This document shows, one piece after another, positions 13,501 through 28,500 of a stretch of 64,000 nucleotides of DNA. Numbering within the stretch: the first letter of the stretch is position 1; each line of letters opens with the position of its first letter. Under the pieces are notes generated by a model that was given only the letters and a program-made list of their open reading frames with translations, was not told the origin of the DNA and ran no database searches. The DNA is from Mytilisepta virgata (lineage: Eukaryota; Mollusca; Bivalvia; Mytilida; Mytilidae): the NCBI GenBank assembly GCA_028015205.1, contig CM051508.1, positions 17,688,001 through 17,752,000 of the forward strand. Reading direction: 5' to 3'. The translations under genes and the position numbers were made by a program.

Positions 13501-16500
13501 TTAGGTGAGTTTAAGAATATTATCTTATTTCAAAATTTTCTAAACCTTGGTGTTATTTTTTTTTACATCCTTAAAAAACACACTCAAACTAAAATCATCA
13601 CTCAAACATTTTTACGGTCGACATCATGATTTGATCGATAGTTATCAGGTGAGTGTGTACCAAACGATCATTGACATATTTCCTTTGTTATTTCAGTTCT
13701 CTTACCGATTATGACATTTACCGACATAGACCTATTAACGGCTTTGGCCACTGGGCCAATACGACGGTTGCAGTCGCATGCGAAACAGGATTTGCTTACC
13801 TTTCCGGAGCACCTGATATCACTCTAGGTTTTTTCTTGGAGTTGTACGCTTTAGTTTTCAGTGTTTTTTTGCTCGTATTTCCCTCTCTTTGTCTGTTTGT
13901 TTGCCAGTCGTGTTCCTTTTCGGGTATTGTCCTTTGGATTATGATTTAAGAATAAAAATAAATAAACTAAAAAGTTTACTGAGACAGACATTCGTGAAAT
14001 ACTTTCTGACTTGGAACAGGCGCCTGACATGTGGCGGGGATAAATAATTGGTCATTACCTCAAGGTAGAGTTATCAAATGTAAATTTATAATGAGGTTCG
14101 ACTATTAATTAGTCATTTTCAAATATCGAATTAGACATAGGATGGATGATGAATTGTTGTTTAACATCCATTGGCAGCCAGCTGCATATCAGGACGAAAT
14201 TAGACATAGGTACATGTAGTAATACATTATTCCTTGTGGCACGTTGTGACTAATTTTTCTTTTTTCCTTTTAAAAAAGGAAGACGAATAATATTCTTTGG
14301 TACTTATTTTCATGCAAAACATGAGCACATTTCGTCGATTACACTCTTCAGTTGTTAAAAATCAAGATAATAATCCAAAAGGTTGAAGTGCAAATTTATC
14401 AATTCCAAAGTGATCAAACAGGTGTAAGCCAAAATTATTTGTGGATATAGAGCTTTGCACGTGAGAGATACTCCTTAGTTTCTGGAATATTGTAATGTTG
14501 TAACAGTAAGTTTATGTATCAGTTTCGAGCGAGTATTGAAATACTAGCAACTGAGCTAAGAATGCCTTCGGAGACTTGGAATGCACCATCAGTGTTATCG
14601 ACTCTGCATGTAAATTCTTTGATACCAGTGTTGATGCAAAAATGATTAGCCGTTACTACTGACGAGTGTAAGAACTGGGGATTTCAAGGTACCGAGTATG
14701 TGATCAGTACAGTATTCATTTTTTTCTACATTCTTTGTCCCAAAGTTGATCTGTTGATGAAATATATATCGGCATAATAGAGCGATTAGATCAGTCGAAA
14801 ATCCAAGGACAAGGAGAATTGGTGGCCGAGAGCTACTGCAAAAACTACAAACATAGAATTAGAAATATATATTCCAAACTAAACATAATTAGAACAATAC
14901 AGTACATTTGTGGAGCAAAAGCAATGTGAATCCCTACAATAAAACGGAAGTGCCATGAGATGCTCCGAAAAAATAGGTATGTCCTGCGCTTTTAACAGAA
15001 CCGTCATATTGCAATTGAATAAAATTCTGTGAAATGCCAAGCTTTTAGGAATCCGTACTAGTAACTAAGGAGTATATTCTTCGTATGCATACATTTCTGA
15101 TCTTTAATACTTTGGTCACTTTAGCCTATATGCATCATTAAGAATGCATATGAATCCAGTCCGGTGAAATGCAAATCTTTTAGTTATCCGTACCAGTAAC
15201 TCAGGAGTATATTTTTAGTATGCATACTTTTCTGATCTTTAACGATTTGGTCACTTTGGCTTGTATGCATCATTACTTTCATCATTTTTGTAACCACAAT
15301 TTCTATTGTGTTTATTTTCACTTTAGGACCGAATTTAACAATTGTAAGAAAGATATCAAGTTATGGACAAGATATGGAGTTATTTTGTGAAACTGGGTAT
15401 TGCTGCAAAAAGACTTCAGAATGGGAGATATGGGAGCCATTACTGAGAACAATAAGTCAAGACATTAAAGAACAAAATTTAAGTGCAATTTCCAAATATG
15501 CAGTAAACTCAAGCTATAATGGCTTTAGTCTGGTTATTCGGAATGTATCAGTTGATGACCTAAATAAGACATATTCATGTTTATATGGATTCACGAGGAG
15601 TAACAAACTAGTCTTGTTAAAGAAGGATGTTTTTAAGAGTAAGTATTGATTAGATTTGCTTGTTGTCAGTAATATTTCTGATAGGCGTCATCAAGCAAAA
15701 TATCATGTAAAGAATAGTCCGGTAATTATCTCAGAAAAATCGCATTCTAATTTTGATTTTTGAACTCGCTCACAAACGAATTTTAGCGTAATTCCCAACG
15801 CTAATTTTAGACTACTATTTTATAATCATGGTTATTTGTTCTATACTACCGCTAATCAATAGATTGATGTTATTATATACACGTTCGGACCAATTCAATA
15901 GCCAAAATGGTAATCATAAGCAACTTTTGATTTACTGCAGTTGTCAACCTTATAGATTCTTTGAGTCATCAGATGTAAATTTTAAATAGTAAACAAAAAT
16001 TACTTAGTAAGTGAAACGTTCGGGAAAAGGGAATAATTAAACAAAATAATACCATTTTAGTACTGAAAAGGTTTTTACTACGATTTATAATAATTCTAGA
16101 TATAGATGAAACATATATTGTGAACCTATGCCCGAATTGGGCTCAGTATTCCAATTTGTTTCAAACAACATTTTAAATGATTGTGTCGTGTAACGAATTT
16201 CCTAAGTTCGATCTAGGTGTTGAGATTAGCTATGATAAAAAAGGTATTTTTTTGTCTTTGACATATGACTTACATTGTGTACATGTAATGTGCAAAGATT
16301 CAAAATCATGTAGTTTAAGATTCTCCAAATGCCTATGGTATGATGCCTACATTTAAATGTAATAAGACACTCGCTTTTCTGGTGATTCTAGTCATGTAAG
16401 GGATTTACTAAAAATGACTCTGCAAAAGCTACCTAGTGCAATGTATCTTGTTCCAAATCTGACGTTATGGCTTAAAATGTTACGATAGTCATCAAACAAT

Positions 16501-19500
16501 GCTTGAATATCAGTTTCCTATGTGACATCTGAACGAGTGTATCTGTCGCCCTTTTCCTTGTACAATGTATGACTATGGAGAAACGAACAATGTATATTAC
16601 AGGTACGTTATAAGACGCACGCCCTTCCCAACAAATGGAGTTCATCCCCGAGTTTGTCGGAGTACATTTTGCTCACCATTATTTTCTAAGGGTTTTGATC
16701 TGCATTTCTGTTATTTTGCTCTTTAACTGAAAATTGATTGGCGCATTATAAACATAGTGTATTTCAGTTGTTTTCTATCATTTTGCCTTGTCCATTATGA
16801 CAAACCACAGGCTTAAATATGAATATAATAATAACTTGCATAAATATGAAGCATGAAATATTTTGTAATACTGTGGATTCATTAATATTCGTTGTATACC
16901 AATTTTCGTGCTTTTCGTGGGTCCCAGTAAACCACGAATTTAAATATCCAACGAACAATAATATGTTTACTCTTGTTTAAATGAGCTGAAGTTTGAAACC
17001 ACTGAGTTTTGAACAATTTTGTTTTTACAGAATGTACTTGAATTCCGACATATGATGAGTTAGCTATATCCACAGAGGATACTGTTTTTAATGTAATTTT
17101 GTCTTTGGTAACACATAAACGCTCAAACAATTTTCTTTAAAAAGATTTTGACTGTGTAAATTGTCGCGGAATTCACTTCCGGTTTTTTATTCAAACATTT
17201 AAGAAATATCTTAATCCTAAGTAGACCTAACAATACAGATTTTCTCATAAATTACAGTAAAAACATCTTGTCAAAAGATAATATTGATGGTAATCGGATT
17301 AAAAATATGTATGTATATGCCCCAAGGTATTTGATGACAAGTTATTGCAATTTTGTCAATATATATTTCACACCTGTTTAACCTAATGAGTAAATAATTA
17401 TGGATTTTGTTAATCTTGTTAAATTCATGACAAGCTTTAATTGTTCCGTTACAAATTTAAAGAATCTGTTTGTTAGACTTTTGTTTAATGAGCGCTTTAA
17501 ATCAATACTTTACTGTACAATATCAAGTCTGATCGGCACATTTTGTCGCAGTATTTTCATGATATCTGATTTGCCAATTCAAGAATTTAAGTATTTCAAC
17601 AACTTTTTATATTTTTTTCTAATCCAGCAATCCACGAATTTAGGTATCTCACGAAATGCCTTTTTTCCTCTATCCACGAAAATTGGTATCCACGAAAATA
17701 AATGAATCCACAGTATGAAAATTCAAATTATGAATTTATTTATTTTCAATATTTCCAGCTTTTATATACAGGTCATCGTTCTGCTTTATCCTATCGTACT
17801 TGAATTAACCCTAACAAAGATTACCACTTATACATATGACATTCTTGTATTTTTTTTATTAATTTTAAAAGAATATGTGTCAGTAGAAGATAACGATGGA
17901 GATAACAACAATATCTTGATCACGTAAGTTTAGATATTACGTAAGTGGAGACATTTCTTATTATCTATGATCCAGAGAAATAGACATCATGCTTTACATG
18001 TTTCTTTACCGTACATTTCAACAAAAGTAATAAATGTGGACAAAGGTGAGCATGAGAGAACTGCTCCTTTTTTGCCCAGTGAACAAATCACCCAGAACTA
18101 CTCGGATCATTTTTTCGGACAATTCTGCGCGTACTCGGATTGTGTCATTACTATTCGGTGAGAAGGTGGATACTTTAGTTTCATAAGACTACTCAGTTAG
18201 CCTAGCCTACTGGGTCGTTCAAGTGGACAGACACTCGGGCCGAGTGGTCTGCGGAGCAATATGTCGGCAATTGACTCCTTGATCTATTGTTTTGTTTTTA
18301 TTTTATAAAAATACAAAAATTGTTTTTCAGCGATATTTTTTAGGAAATATTTCGTTCCATCATCATTAACATCTATTCACCATAATTCTGGACCTTAGCA
18401 AAAAAACACTGAATCATGCCACATTGAATCCGTTTAATGTTCAAATAAATAAACAACAAAATAGGAACCATGAAAGGTCAAGAAAGATATATCAATCCAT
18501 CAAAACCACAATAATAAGCACAACAGAGAGTCATCATTTCGTATGTGATTTGACGGACAATAATAAGTGAACTTCAAGGGAAAATTGCAAAATTATCGAT
18601 AAACCAACTTATATGCCTAATCAGCAAACATAATAAGTATTGAGCTGATTTTAGAAGATAAATTTGACTCTTATAACGCACATGATATATGGAAAAGGGG
18701 CTATTGTATTCAGTAGTAAAATCGCATGTCGTGTGAAAAATATGGTTCATTCAGAACATTCCGTCCGACGAATTGATAAATTATATTATCTATGGATAGT
18801 GAAATTTCAGTGGGAGTCAATGACAATCCTTGAGTTGAAGTAAATATATTAATGAAAGCACACCAGTCTCGGACACACACTGTATGGATTGCTGATATGC
18901 GAGCTGGCTCATTTAAGGTTCTTTCATTTTCTTAATTATTTCCGATAGTTAATATTTGAAATTCATTTTCAGTTTAATCATACTTCAATATCCACATTCT
19001 CATTAAGTAATGTTTCAATGGCATTTTTAGCTATGCTGTCATAGCAGTAGTTGTAGTGGCTGTGTTTGGAATAGCCACGCTTGTTGTTTTCCTAATAGCA
19101 AGAAGACGAAAAGCAAATAAAAAAGAAAAGACACCAGAAGGTATATTATGTTAGATGCGTTTTATATTTTATATTTGTTTCTTATCTATTTTTTCTGTAA
19201 AAACCAATCATTCCATTCGGCTTGCTGTTCGACGACTGATTATATAGATTCACATTTAATTTAATTACGAATACAATACAACTCCAGCAATTAAATAAAT
19301 GCATATTTCAAATAAAACATATGATAAAAAATAAAGCTAAAACAAAAGGTCAAAATTTAAATATTAGCTATTGAACAAAAAGGTCACTTTTGGTAAAAAA
19401 ACAAACCAAACTAATACTTTACGGGAGGCAAAATAACTACACTGAACAGTTCTTACGGTTACCCAGTTTCATGAGAACCAAACCCATTATATCTATGCGG

Positions 19501-22500
19501 ATCGTCTTACCGTTTTAAATTTACTTAACCCAAAACTAACCAAGAACAAAGTCAAAGCCGCTAGCCTGAAACCATCGTAAAATCAAACATAGCAACCGGA
19601 CACGCCAGTAATATCCAGGGTTTGATTATACACTGTGCAAGATTAAACAGAACAGAAACCGACAGAGTCTGATATAGTATTTGAAGACAATTTAGGACGA
19701 GTTGTACAAAAATTTCTGTCCATATATTTAAATTTAATTACTAAACTTAGATAGATCATACCTGTTTAAGTTATTTAGAAGTGGTTTTTACTTGGAGGTG
19801 CGTGGGTGATCTCTACGGCCAAATGTTTTGCAATGTTTTTTATACAATATTAAGTGACATGTGTTCTTAGAAACTGAACTGCTGCATACGGATAGGACAG
19901 ACGTAAAAAATGTTGCGGGATCCATGACGGAAGACGCTAGGCAACTTCTGATAATTCATTCAGACATTCCAGAAAACAATGACTGGATACTTGATATTAG
20001 AGGTAAATTTAAACATGTCCGAGATTTTTGGTGGTTGCTACAATATGAAAAAATAACTATTTAATATAATTTATTTCTGAACTTTATCTTTTAGAAAATT
20101 ATCTTCTGAAAGAGCTTACTAGCTCATTTGCACCAAACTATGTGATAATGGTTTTTAATACGAAATTTCATTATTTTGTTCTCTAATAAGCGATGACTGT
20201 AATAGCCAACTCAGCTGAATTATTATTGGAAATTACTTTGTCTAATAGAACCACACATTGATACAAAAGTAATTATATAGAAAAATTTAAAACTATTTTG
20301 AATCCATCAACACCTGGTGATATTAAGACATTAGCGTCTTTTATACAACAGTCATTAGAACTGAGGAAAGGAGACACTTAAACTTGGACATATTTGTCCT
20401 TTTGTGTTATATATGTATATCTGTCTGTATATTGTATAATTTGTCTGTATTGCTATAGACCAAATGGTTCGTTGTGTTGCAATAAAGTTTGTATTGAATT
20501 GAATTGAAGTAATCCTTATCAAAGTTAGTTTATGTTATTTAAATTCGCCAAATGAATTCATTGAAACCCATTTAGGTTAATTCATGTAATAATTATCACG
20601 ATAATCACAAAATGTGAGAGGATACAGTGAAAACTTTATATACATCTAGCAACATCCGTGTTATTTCAAATGTTTAGGTCATAGGTCAGAATATAAATAT
20701 ATTACTCTAAAATTGTTGGATTTTGTAATGACCATGAGCTTGGGGTAACCTCTAACTGAATGTCAGTTAATTTGACTTTATCCATACGGCAGTTTTAATC
20801 ACCTCTGTATTATTGTTTCGGTTTTCACCAATTGAAGTCTTGATGACAAATGATAGAGAAAAATCAAAATATGCAAATGTTATTCATCAAGTTTAATATA
20901 CAGCTGATTCTCGTTGTCTCGAAATCGCTTGATTCGAAATTTCAGCTATGGTGAACTTTTTTCCGTGGCCCTCAGCAGACTACAGTATAATCTATGCATT
21001 TGAATTCTTTTGTCTCGAAATTCGATAAGACGATTTTCGGATTTGTCGAAGTGTTATTATGTACCCAGAAAATATAACGAGTGCAAATTAAACTCATTAT
21101 ATCGATTTCAAAGGGAATCTATAGCGGAAATGTTTTATGTCAACTATGTTTTGATAACAATCTTGTTTATACTTGAATGTTTATTTAAACATTTATTATT
21201 AGGTTGTAACCAATATTGTTGATTTTGAAATAAAAACCAATTTTATAATATTATAAAATGAAGTTTTTTGTTGACAGTACGTAAACGTCCTATTTATTCA
21301 CACAATGATTCCTATAAATTCGGATTATGTTACTGAAGCTTGACTTGCGACAAAGAATTTATAATAAACTGGATCACAAAATACTGAAATAAATTGATGA
21401 ACTGTATGGCCATTTCGTTGACTGCCAACTCATTAGCAGTGCTCGAGATCAAAATGTTGGAAAACTGGTTAAAGATATACACGTCATGATGAATTAATAA
21501 GCACAAACATAAAAAACCAAAACAATTCAAACAAACTGAAATTCAAACTCAACTAAGGGTTACCTCTACATCAAAAGGAAGAGCCTTTAAAATTTCTAGA
21601 AATTTTTGTCAAATTTTGAACGGAAAATTTAAATGCATTTAAGTAATGAATCATGCCATTAAATCACTATCGGTCAATTTTAATTTTTTATTGTACATTG
21701 CATTATAACATTTATTCTCAACGATATAAATTTCAACTAAATTTCAGTGTTTTATCAAATTCGTTTATTCATTCTTATTCTATAAAATATACTACATGTC
21801 ATTGGTTGACAAATTCTAGATAGAAGTGAGTGTTTCCATTCAACTAACTTGTTTTTAGTCTCTTTAATTTTTATTTGTATGGAGGAAACAAGTAGCAATT
21901 ACACACATGCGTATCAAACAATAAATCATCATTTGTACGTAAAAAAAAAATCAATGAATACATAGTAGAAGAGAAATCTGGATGGCATTTAATGTTTATC
22001 ATAAAGTGTGCACTCAACTCTCAGAGGTAATCAACAATTCAGATGCATAGTGGTTTTTATCTTGTGAATCAAAATTGGTCTCATGGAATATTTGTATGAA
22101 CAATTCTTGAGGAACTCTTTTTTGGAAAAAAAATGCTTGGCTTAATTGTTGTTTAAAGAAACCACTGTTACATGTTATCTCAAATACTACGCATCTGTCA
22201 ATGTCTTACGCAGATGACACGAGTGTTGTTAGGAATGATCAGATAGACAGGCATAAAGACCCTAAACAGGAGCTGATGGAAGCCCAAAGCATACTTAAAA
22301 ATATAAAAGGTAAGACTTTGATACGGTTTTCAAGCTTACATAAAACTATCGTTTTGTTTTGCGTGTACGTTGGATTGTAAAATAAACTGCAAAAAAGGAT
22401 GATAGATGTCGACAGAGCAAACAATTTTGAACATTTACATCTTTTTAACGCCAGTTTTATTTCGCTTACTTGAACGAATCTTTGTAAGAGTAGTTCTTGT

Positions 22501-25500
22501 GGTTTTGAATCATGATGTTTACTTAAACAGGTCTTGTTTGGATGATATATTAGTTGAAGTCTTGGTATAAGAAAACAAATACTGAAATACATGGATAAAC
22601 TGTCTAAAAAATGAAATGCAAAGACTGTGAGAACTGACATACAGAAATCAAACGCCAAAATAAAACAAAGAAACACTTTCTACCGTTTCAAAAATGGCAA
22701 TGGCTGCTCTGCGAGGGTAGCTTTGTTTGACCCTGTCACATTGCTAATAAAGTTAATAGCCTGTCTAAGATAAAATCTAAATGAAAATATCCATCTCATT
22801 TGTCATATTTCCTACACAGAATCTTTTTACAGGGCAATATAAATTGTGATCACAACAGTTTCAAGAAATACTAAATACATCAGTGGCTTAAAAGATTACA
22901 TAACAGTTATTTCATTCTGCTGAGAGAAAAAAATATCATTTCGCGGCGACCAGTTTTTATTTGTGGAGGAAGCGGGAGTACCCGGAGAGAACCATCGACC
23001 TTCGGTAGGAAAATTGGCAATCCTTGTCAATTAAGATCGGAGTCGAACAGACCTCGCCACAGGTGAGATTCGAACTCACAACCTCAGCGTTGACAGGCTA
23101 GTGATCACTAGTAGTCTTTTTTGATTTTGTGTTTTTTTTTAATATCTTAAATAAATCTAAATGTCTAGTTAATATGTTTTTTATAAATTCAAGTGTAACG
23201 TTAGTTCTACTCACGGGAAACCCTTCCGATAAGGATATATTCTGACCATGTAATACCTTCAAATATACATGTATACATTCTTGTCATGATATTTCTTAAT
23301 AAAATTATGATGATACCACTTATCATTAACTCCTGATGCAGTTTTACAAATACAATCACTAGAAACAGCTTTTGCTTATTATCCTCGGGGAAACATTAAA
23401 GATGGGGATTTTTCCTGAAATTACAAGGAAACCCTCCATAATTACGCTTAAACCGAGGAGGTTAAGGCAACGCCGATAGATTTATTGGTGTTGTTTTGAT
23501 CCTTCAATGAATTGTGTTCTTTCTACACGTGTTCTAGAAAGTTATTTTTGCTATACAGAATAACAGACATGAACCTGTTGTACTCATGTTTCAATGTCCT
23601 TACCAATTCATTAAAATTAAATTGTAGCTTTGGTCATATATTATGACGATCATTATCATCAATTGTGAATAAACCTAAATAAAAACAAATGAATTATTTT
23701 CTATTTATGGATATAGTTTTGGACAAATGATTTAAATCGTGAATACACATCGTTTGCACCACATATGACAGGATAAAAAACCTCACCTTTCGGATTCATT
23801 GAGTACTATAGCTGCCATACAATTCTTCGGGGGTCGATAAAACATGGCCGTTGTGTCACACTACGTTCAACCACAACGGGAGGTCAAAGTTATCTGTAGT
23901 TTCCTTAATAATAGCGGTCGCTCATTAATATCACGGAATTCCATTACATTTATCGGTGTTGCCTTAATCTCCTCGACTAAAGCGTAAGTTCGGAGGGTTT
24001 CCTTGAAATTTCAGGAAAAAAACATATTTTTAATGTTTCCTCGAGGATAATAAGCAAAAGCTGTTTCTAGTGAACAAAAACATATTTGATGCATTTCATA
24101 ATTACGTACCGTCGAAATATTACTTCATAACCGTCACGTACTGTATTACCATACACTAGAGAACAAGACCTAATGTTTGCCCGTAAATACTAGTTTACCA
24201 CAGTTATGTATATTTTTTATGAGAAACAGATCATTAGGTATCTGTTTTTTTTTTACCAGTTAACCAGTTGATAATCATTGCTAACATTTCTGCTATATAA
24301 AATATAGTCTTTCAATGCGAAAAGAGAAGCTAATACGAAATGAAAATGAATTTAAACAAAGAAAAACTAAAAATCAGAAAAATGTCAATTTTATCAGGTG
24401 GAATACATTTCATTATAGTTTATAAACCAGAACATTTTGAGTGATTATGATTTATTGATATATCTAAAAAGTACTCGTATTTTTATTATCGTTACTACTT
24501 TTTTAAGAACAAAGCAGGAAATGTATAAAGGAATGGAAAGAAGAAGACAAAACATTTGTTAATACAAGAGCAGCAGATAAAGTGATAGAACTGGTAAAAT
24601 CTTCAAACTGTGTTGTTGTAACAGGAAGTTCTGGGACAGGTAAATCATATCTTATCCACCATGCTGCATTGCAGCTACTTTATAAAGAGAAATATGATAT
24701 AATTACAGCTGCCAAAGAACCATCTGAAATAATACAATATCACAACCCCCAAAAAAAACAATTGTTTGTGATAGATGACGTCTGCGGTGATAATTGCCTC
24801 AACATGGAAATAGTTAACAAATGGATGTTTCGCTCGAGGGACCTTGAACAGATATTTAAAGAAGATAATGCAAAGACGGCAAAAGATGTAACCACAGATG
24901 GAAAAGATATGAAGGAAAATAACGAAGAAACTTTTGCAGCTAAATTGCTGGTTTCATGCAGATTACATATATATAAAGACCCTCATTTCCGGTGGATAAA
25001 ACTGTTAAAAAGACCTTCTTTTACTTGTAATTTATTGTCAGAAGAGTGGCGTCTTTCAGCACAGGAAAAAAGGGCAATGTTAACCATGTATGTTTCAAAA
25101 AAAGAAACTGAACAGAAAATTACTGAACTTTTGGAGAATACATGTGATTTCTTCCCATTACTGTGCAAACTTTCTAAAAAATCGGACAATGTTCAAAATA
25201 TATTCTCCAGACCAGTTGAAACAATCAAAGACAACATTGAAAAACTGGACCATTTTCAATACCACATCATTGCCATGTGTGTTTTGCTCAATAATTCTTT
25301 AGATATTTCTTGGTTTTACTTAGAGGAAGCTCCATCACATATTCCGGATGCACTCACGCATATGTGTTCTCAATTTAAGATAGATTTGGGGCTAGAGGAA
25401 ACTCGACATTCTATTAGGCAAAATTTAGATATTTTAGTTGACACATTTCTTAGGAAGTCAGGTGACCACTATAGTATGATTCATGATAAAATATATGATA

Positions 25501-28500
25501 TTGCTGCAGTCATATGTGGACAACATCTTACTGAATGTTTTATTAACTATGCTTCAAGTACATTCATAGGAGATAGATTTAGATTTGAGTCGGTGGCAGA
25601 AGAATTAAAAGTTACCTCCGCGGAACATGATAACATGCAATTTATATCGATTAAAAAAAATTTAGAGAAAAAATACTTTGAAAGGTTGATAAGAGATCTT
25701 GAAAAGAAGAATATCTACAGCACTTTTCATAACATTCAATTGAAATCGAAATCTTATAGAAGACGTCTTCTGAAATATTTGCACAATACAATTCCTAAAA
25801 ATGAAACATTATTTAGTGATATCAAGCAAATTTATGCTGAAAAAAGAAATGATTCAACGGTTGAAATAACATTAAGAAAAACAACCCCTCTTATAGAAAC
25901 AACAACAGAGGGATATAAAGATGTGATTGAATATTTGATTGAAATGAATTGTGATATAAACGGAACAAATGATATGGAAGATTCGGCTCTCATCATAGCA
26001 TCACTAAGAGGACATCAAGAAATAGTAAAACTGTTAGTAGATAACAAAGCTGACACTAATCATCAGAACAAGTGGGGAATGTCACCACTGTTTGGAGCGT
26101 GCAAAGGAGGACATAAAGAAATAGTAGAATTATTACTACAAAGCAAAGCAGACACCAATTTATATGACATGTTTGAAATTACACCACTGCATGCAGCGTG
26201 CGACGGAGGACATAAAGAAATAGTAAATCTGTTACTAGATAACAAAGCAGACATCAATAAATATAGTTGGATAGGAAGGTCACCACTGTATGGAGCTTGC
26301 GAAGAAGGACATAAAGAAATAGTAGAACTATTACTTGATAAAAACGCAGACGTCAATCATTATGACAACATCGGAACGTCACCACTGTATGGGGCGTGCA
26401 AAGGAGGACATAAAGAAATAGTAAAAGTATTACTAGATAAAAAAGCAAACATCAATCATCATGCAAATATGGAAAAGTCACCACTGTATGGAGCGTGCAG
26501 AAAAGGACATAAAGAAATAGTAGAACTATTACTAGATATAAAAGCAGACATCAATCATTATGACCGGATGGGAAGGTCACCACTGTATGGAGCGTGCAAA
26601 GGAGGACATATAGAAATAGCAGAACTATTACTAGATAAAAAAGCAGACATCAATCATTATGACGAGATGGGAAGGTCACCACTGCATGAAGCGTGTGAAC
26701 GAGGACATAAAGAAATAGTAGAATTATTACTAGATAAAAAAGCAGACATCAATCATTATGACGAGATGGGAAGTTCACCACTGTATGGAGCGTGCAAAGA
26801 AGGACATAAAGAAATAGTAGAACTATTACTAGATAAAGAAGCAGACATCAATTATTTTGACAAGATGGGAAGGTCACCACTGTATGGAGCGTGCGATGGA
26901 GGACATAAAGAAATAGTAGAATTATTACTTGATAAAAAAGCAGAAATCAATCATTATGACAAGATGGGAAGGTCACCACTGTATGAAGCGTGCAAAGGAG
27001 GACATAAAGAAATAGTAAAAGTATTACTAGATAAAAAAGCAGACATCAATAATCATGCAAATATGGGAAAGTCACCACTGTATGGAGCGTGCAGAAAAGG
27101 ACATACAGAAATAGTAGAACTATTACTAGATATAAAAGCAGACATCAATCATTATGACAAGATGGGAAGGTCACCACTGTATGGAGCATGCAAAGGAGGA
27201 CATACAGAAATAGTAAAAGTATTACTAGATAAAAAAGCAGATATCAATCATTATGACGAGATGGGAAGGTCACCACTGCATGGAGCGTGCGAAGGAGGAC
27301 AAAAAGAAATAATAGAACTATTACTAGATATAAAAGCAGACATCAATCATTATGACGAGATGGGAAGGTCACCACTACATGAAGCGTGCGAAAGAGGACA
27401 TAAAGAAATAGTAGAACTATTACTAGATACAAAAGGCGATATCAATCATTATGACTGGGTAGGAAGGTCACCACTGTATGGAGCGTGCAAAGGAGGACAT
27501 ACAGAAATAGTAAACGTATTACTAGATAAAAAAGCGGACATCAATCATTGTGACAACATGGGAAGGTCACCACTGTATGGAGCGTGCGAAGGAGGACATA
27601 CAGAAATAGTAAAGGTATTACTTGATAAAAAAGCAGACATCAATCATTATGACAAGATGGGAAGGTCACCATTGTATGTAGCGTGCGAAAGAACGCATAA
27701 AGAAATAGTAGAATTATTACTAGATAAAAATTCAGACATCAATCATTATGACGAGATGGGAAGGTCACCACTGCATGGAGCGTGTGAAAGAGGACATAAA
27801 GAAATAGTAGAATTATTACTAGATAAAAAAGCAGACATCAATCATTATGACGAGATGGGAAGGTCACCATTGTATGGAACGTGCGAAAGAAGACATAAAG
27901 AAATAGTAAAAGTATTACTAGATAAAAAAGCAGACATCAATCATTGTGACGAGATGGGAAGGTCACCACTGCATGAAGCGTGTGAAGGAGGACATAAAGA
28001 AATAGTAGAATTATTACTAGATAAAAAACAGACATTAATCATTGTGACGAGATGGGAAGGTCACCACTGTATGGAGGGTGCGAAAGAGGACATAAAGAAA
28101 TAGTAAAACTATTGCTAGCTAACATCAATGTTTCTGACAGGCCGGAACATTCCCCTATGTATACAGCCTGTAAAGGAGGAAATAAAGACATACTGCAACT
28201 ATTAATAGACGAAGATATCAATCAACATAAAGACAGTTATATCAAAGCGGCGTGTCGTGGAGGGAACAGTGATATAGTGAAACTGTTATTACACAATTTT
28301 GCTGATATTCATGATAGTAACGAGAATAAGGGGTGTCTTTTGTATGAGGTCTGTCTGATAGGAAATGTAAAAACGGTAGAACTTTTGATGGACAGAATAA
28401 ACATAAGTGAATGCAACAAGAATGGACATGCAATACTGTGGGCAGCATGTCACCATGGTAATAAAGATATTGTGGAATTGTTGATAAAAAACAATGCTAA

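Noticed and set aside
13653..13949. Possible third Ig or extra exon after the first Ig exon
   Set aside because: Sequence is a dispersed repeat tail with copies elsewhere; no Ig motifs and a poor phase fit.
22239..22676. 145-codon minus-strand frame
   Set aside because: Lies antisense to receptor exon 7 and intron; composition is like AT-rich noncoding DNA and no family resemblance.
26063..26356. Minus-strand open frame across the ankyrin array (also 28039-28221, 28873-29256, 29896-30138)
   Set aside because: Antisense shadows of the repetitive coding strand; low-complexity peptides rich in Ser/Leu with no own splice or start context.
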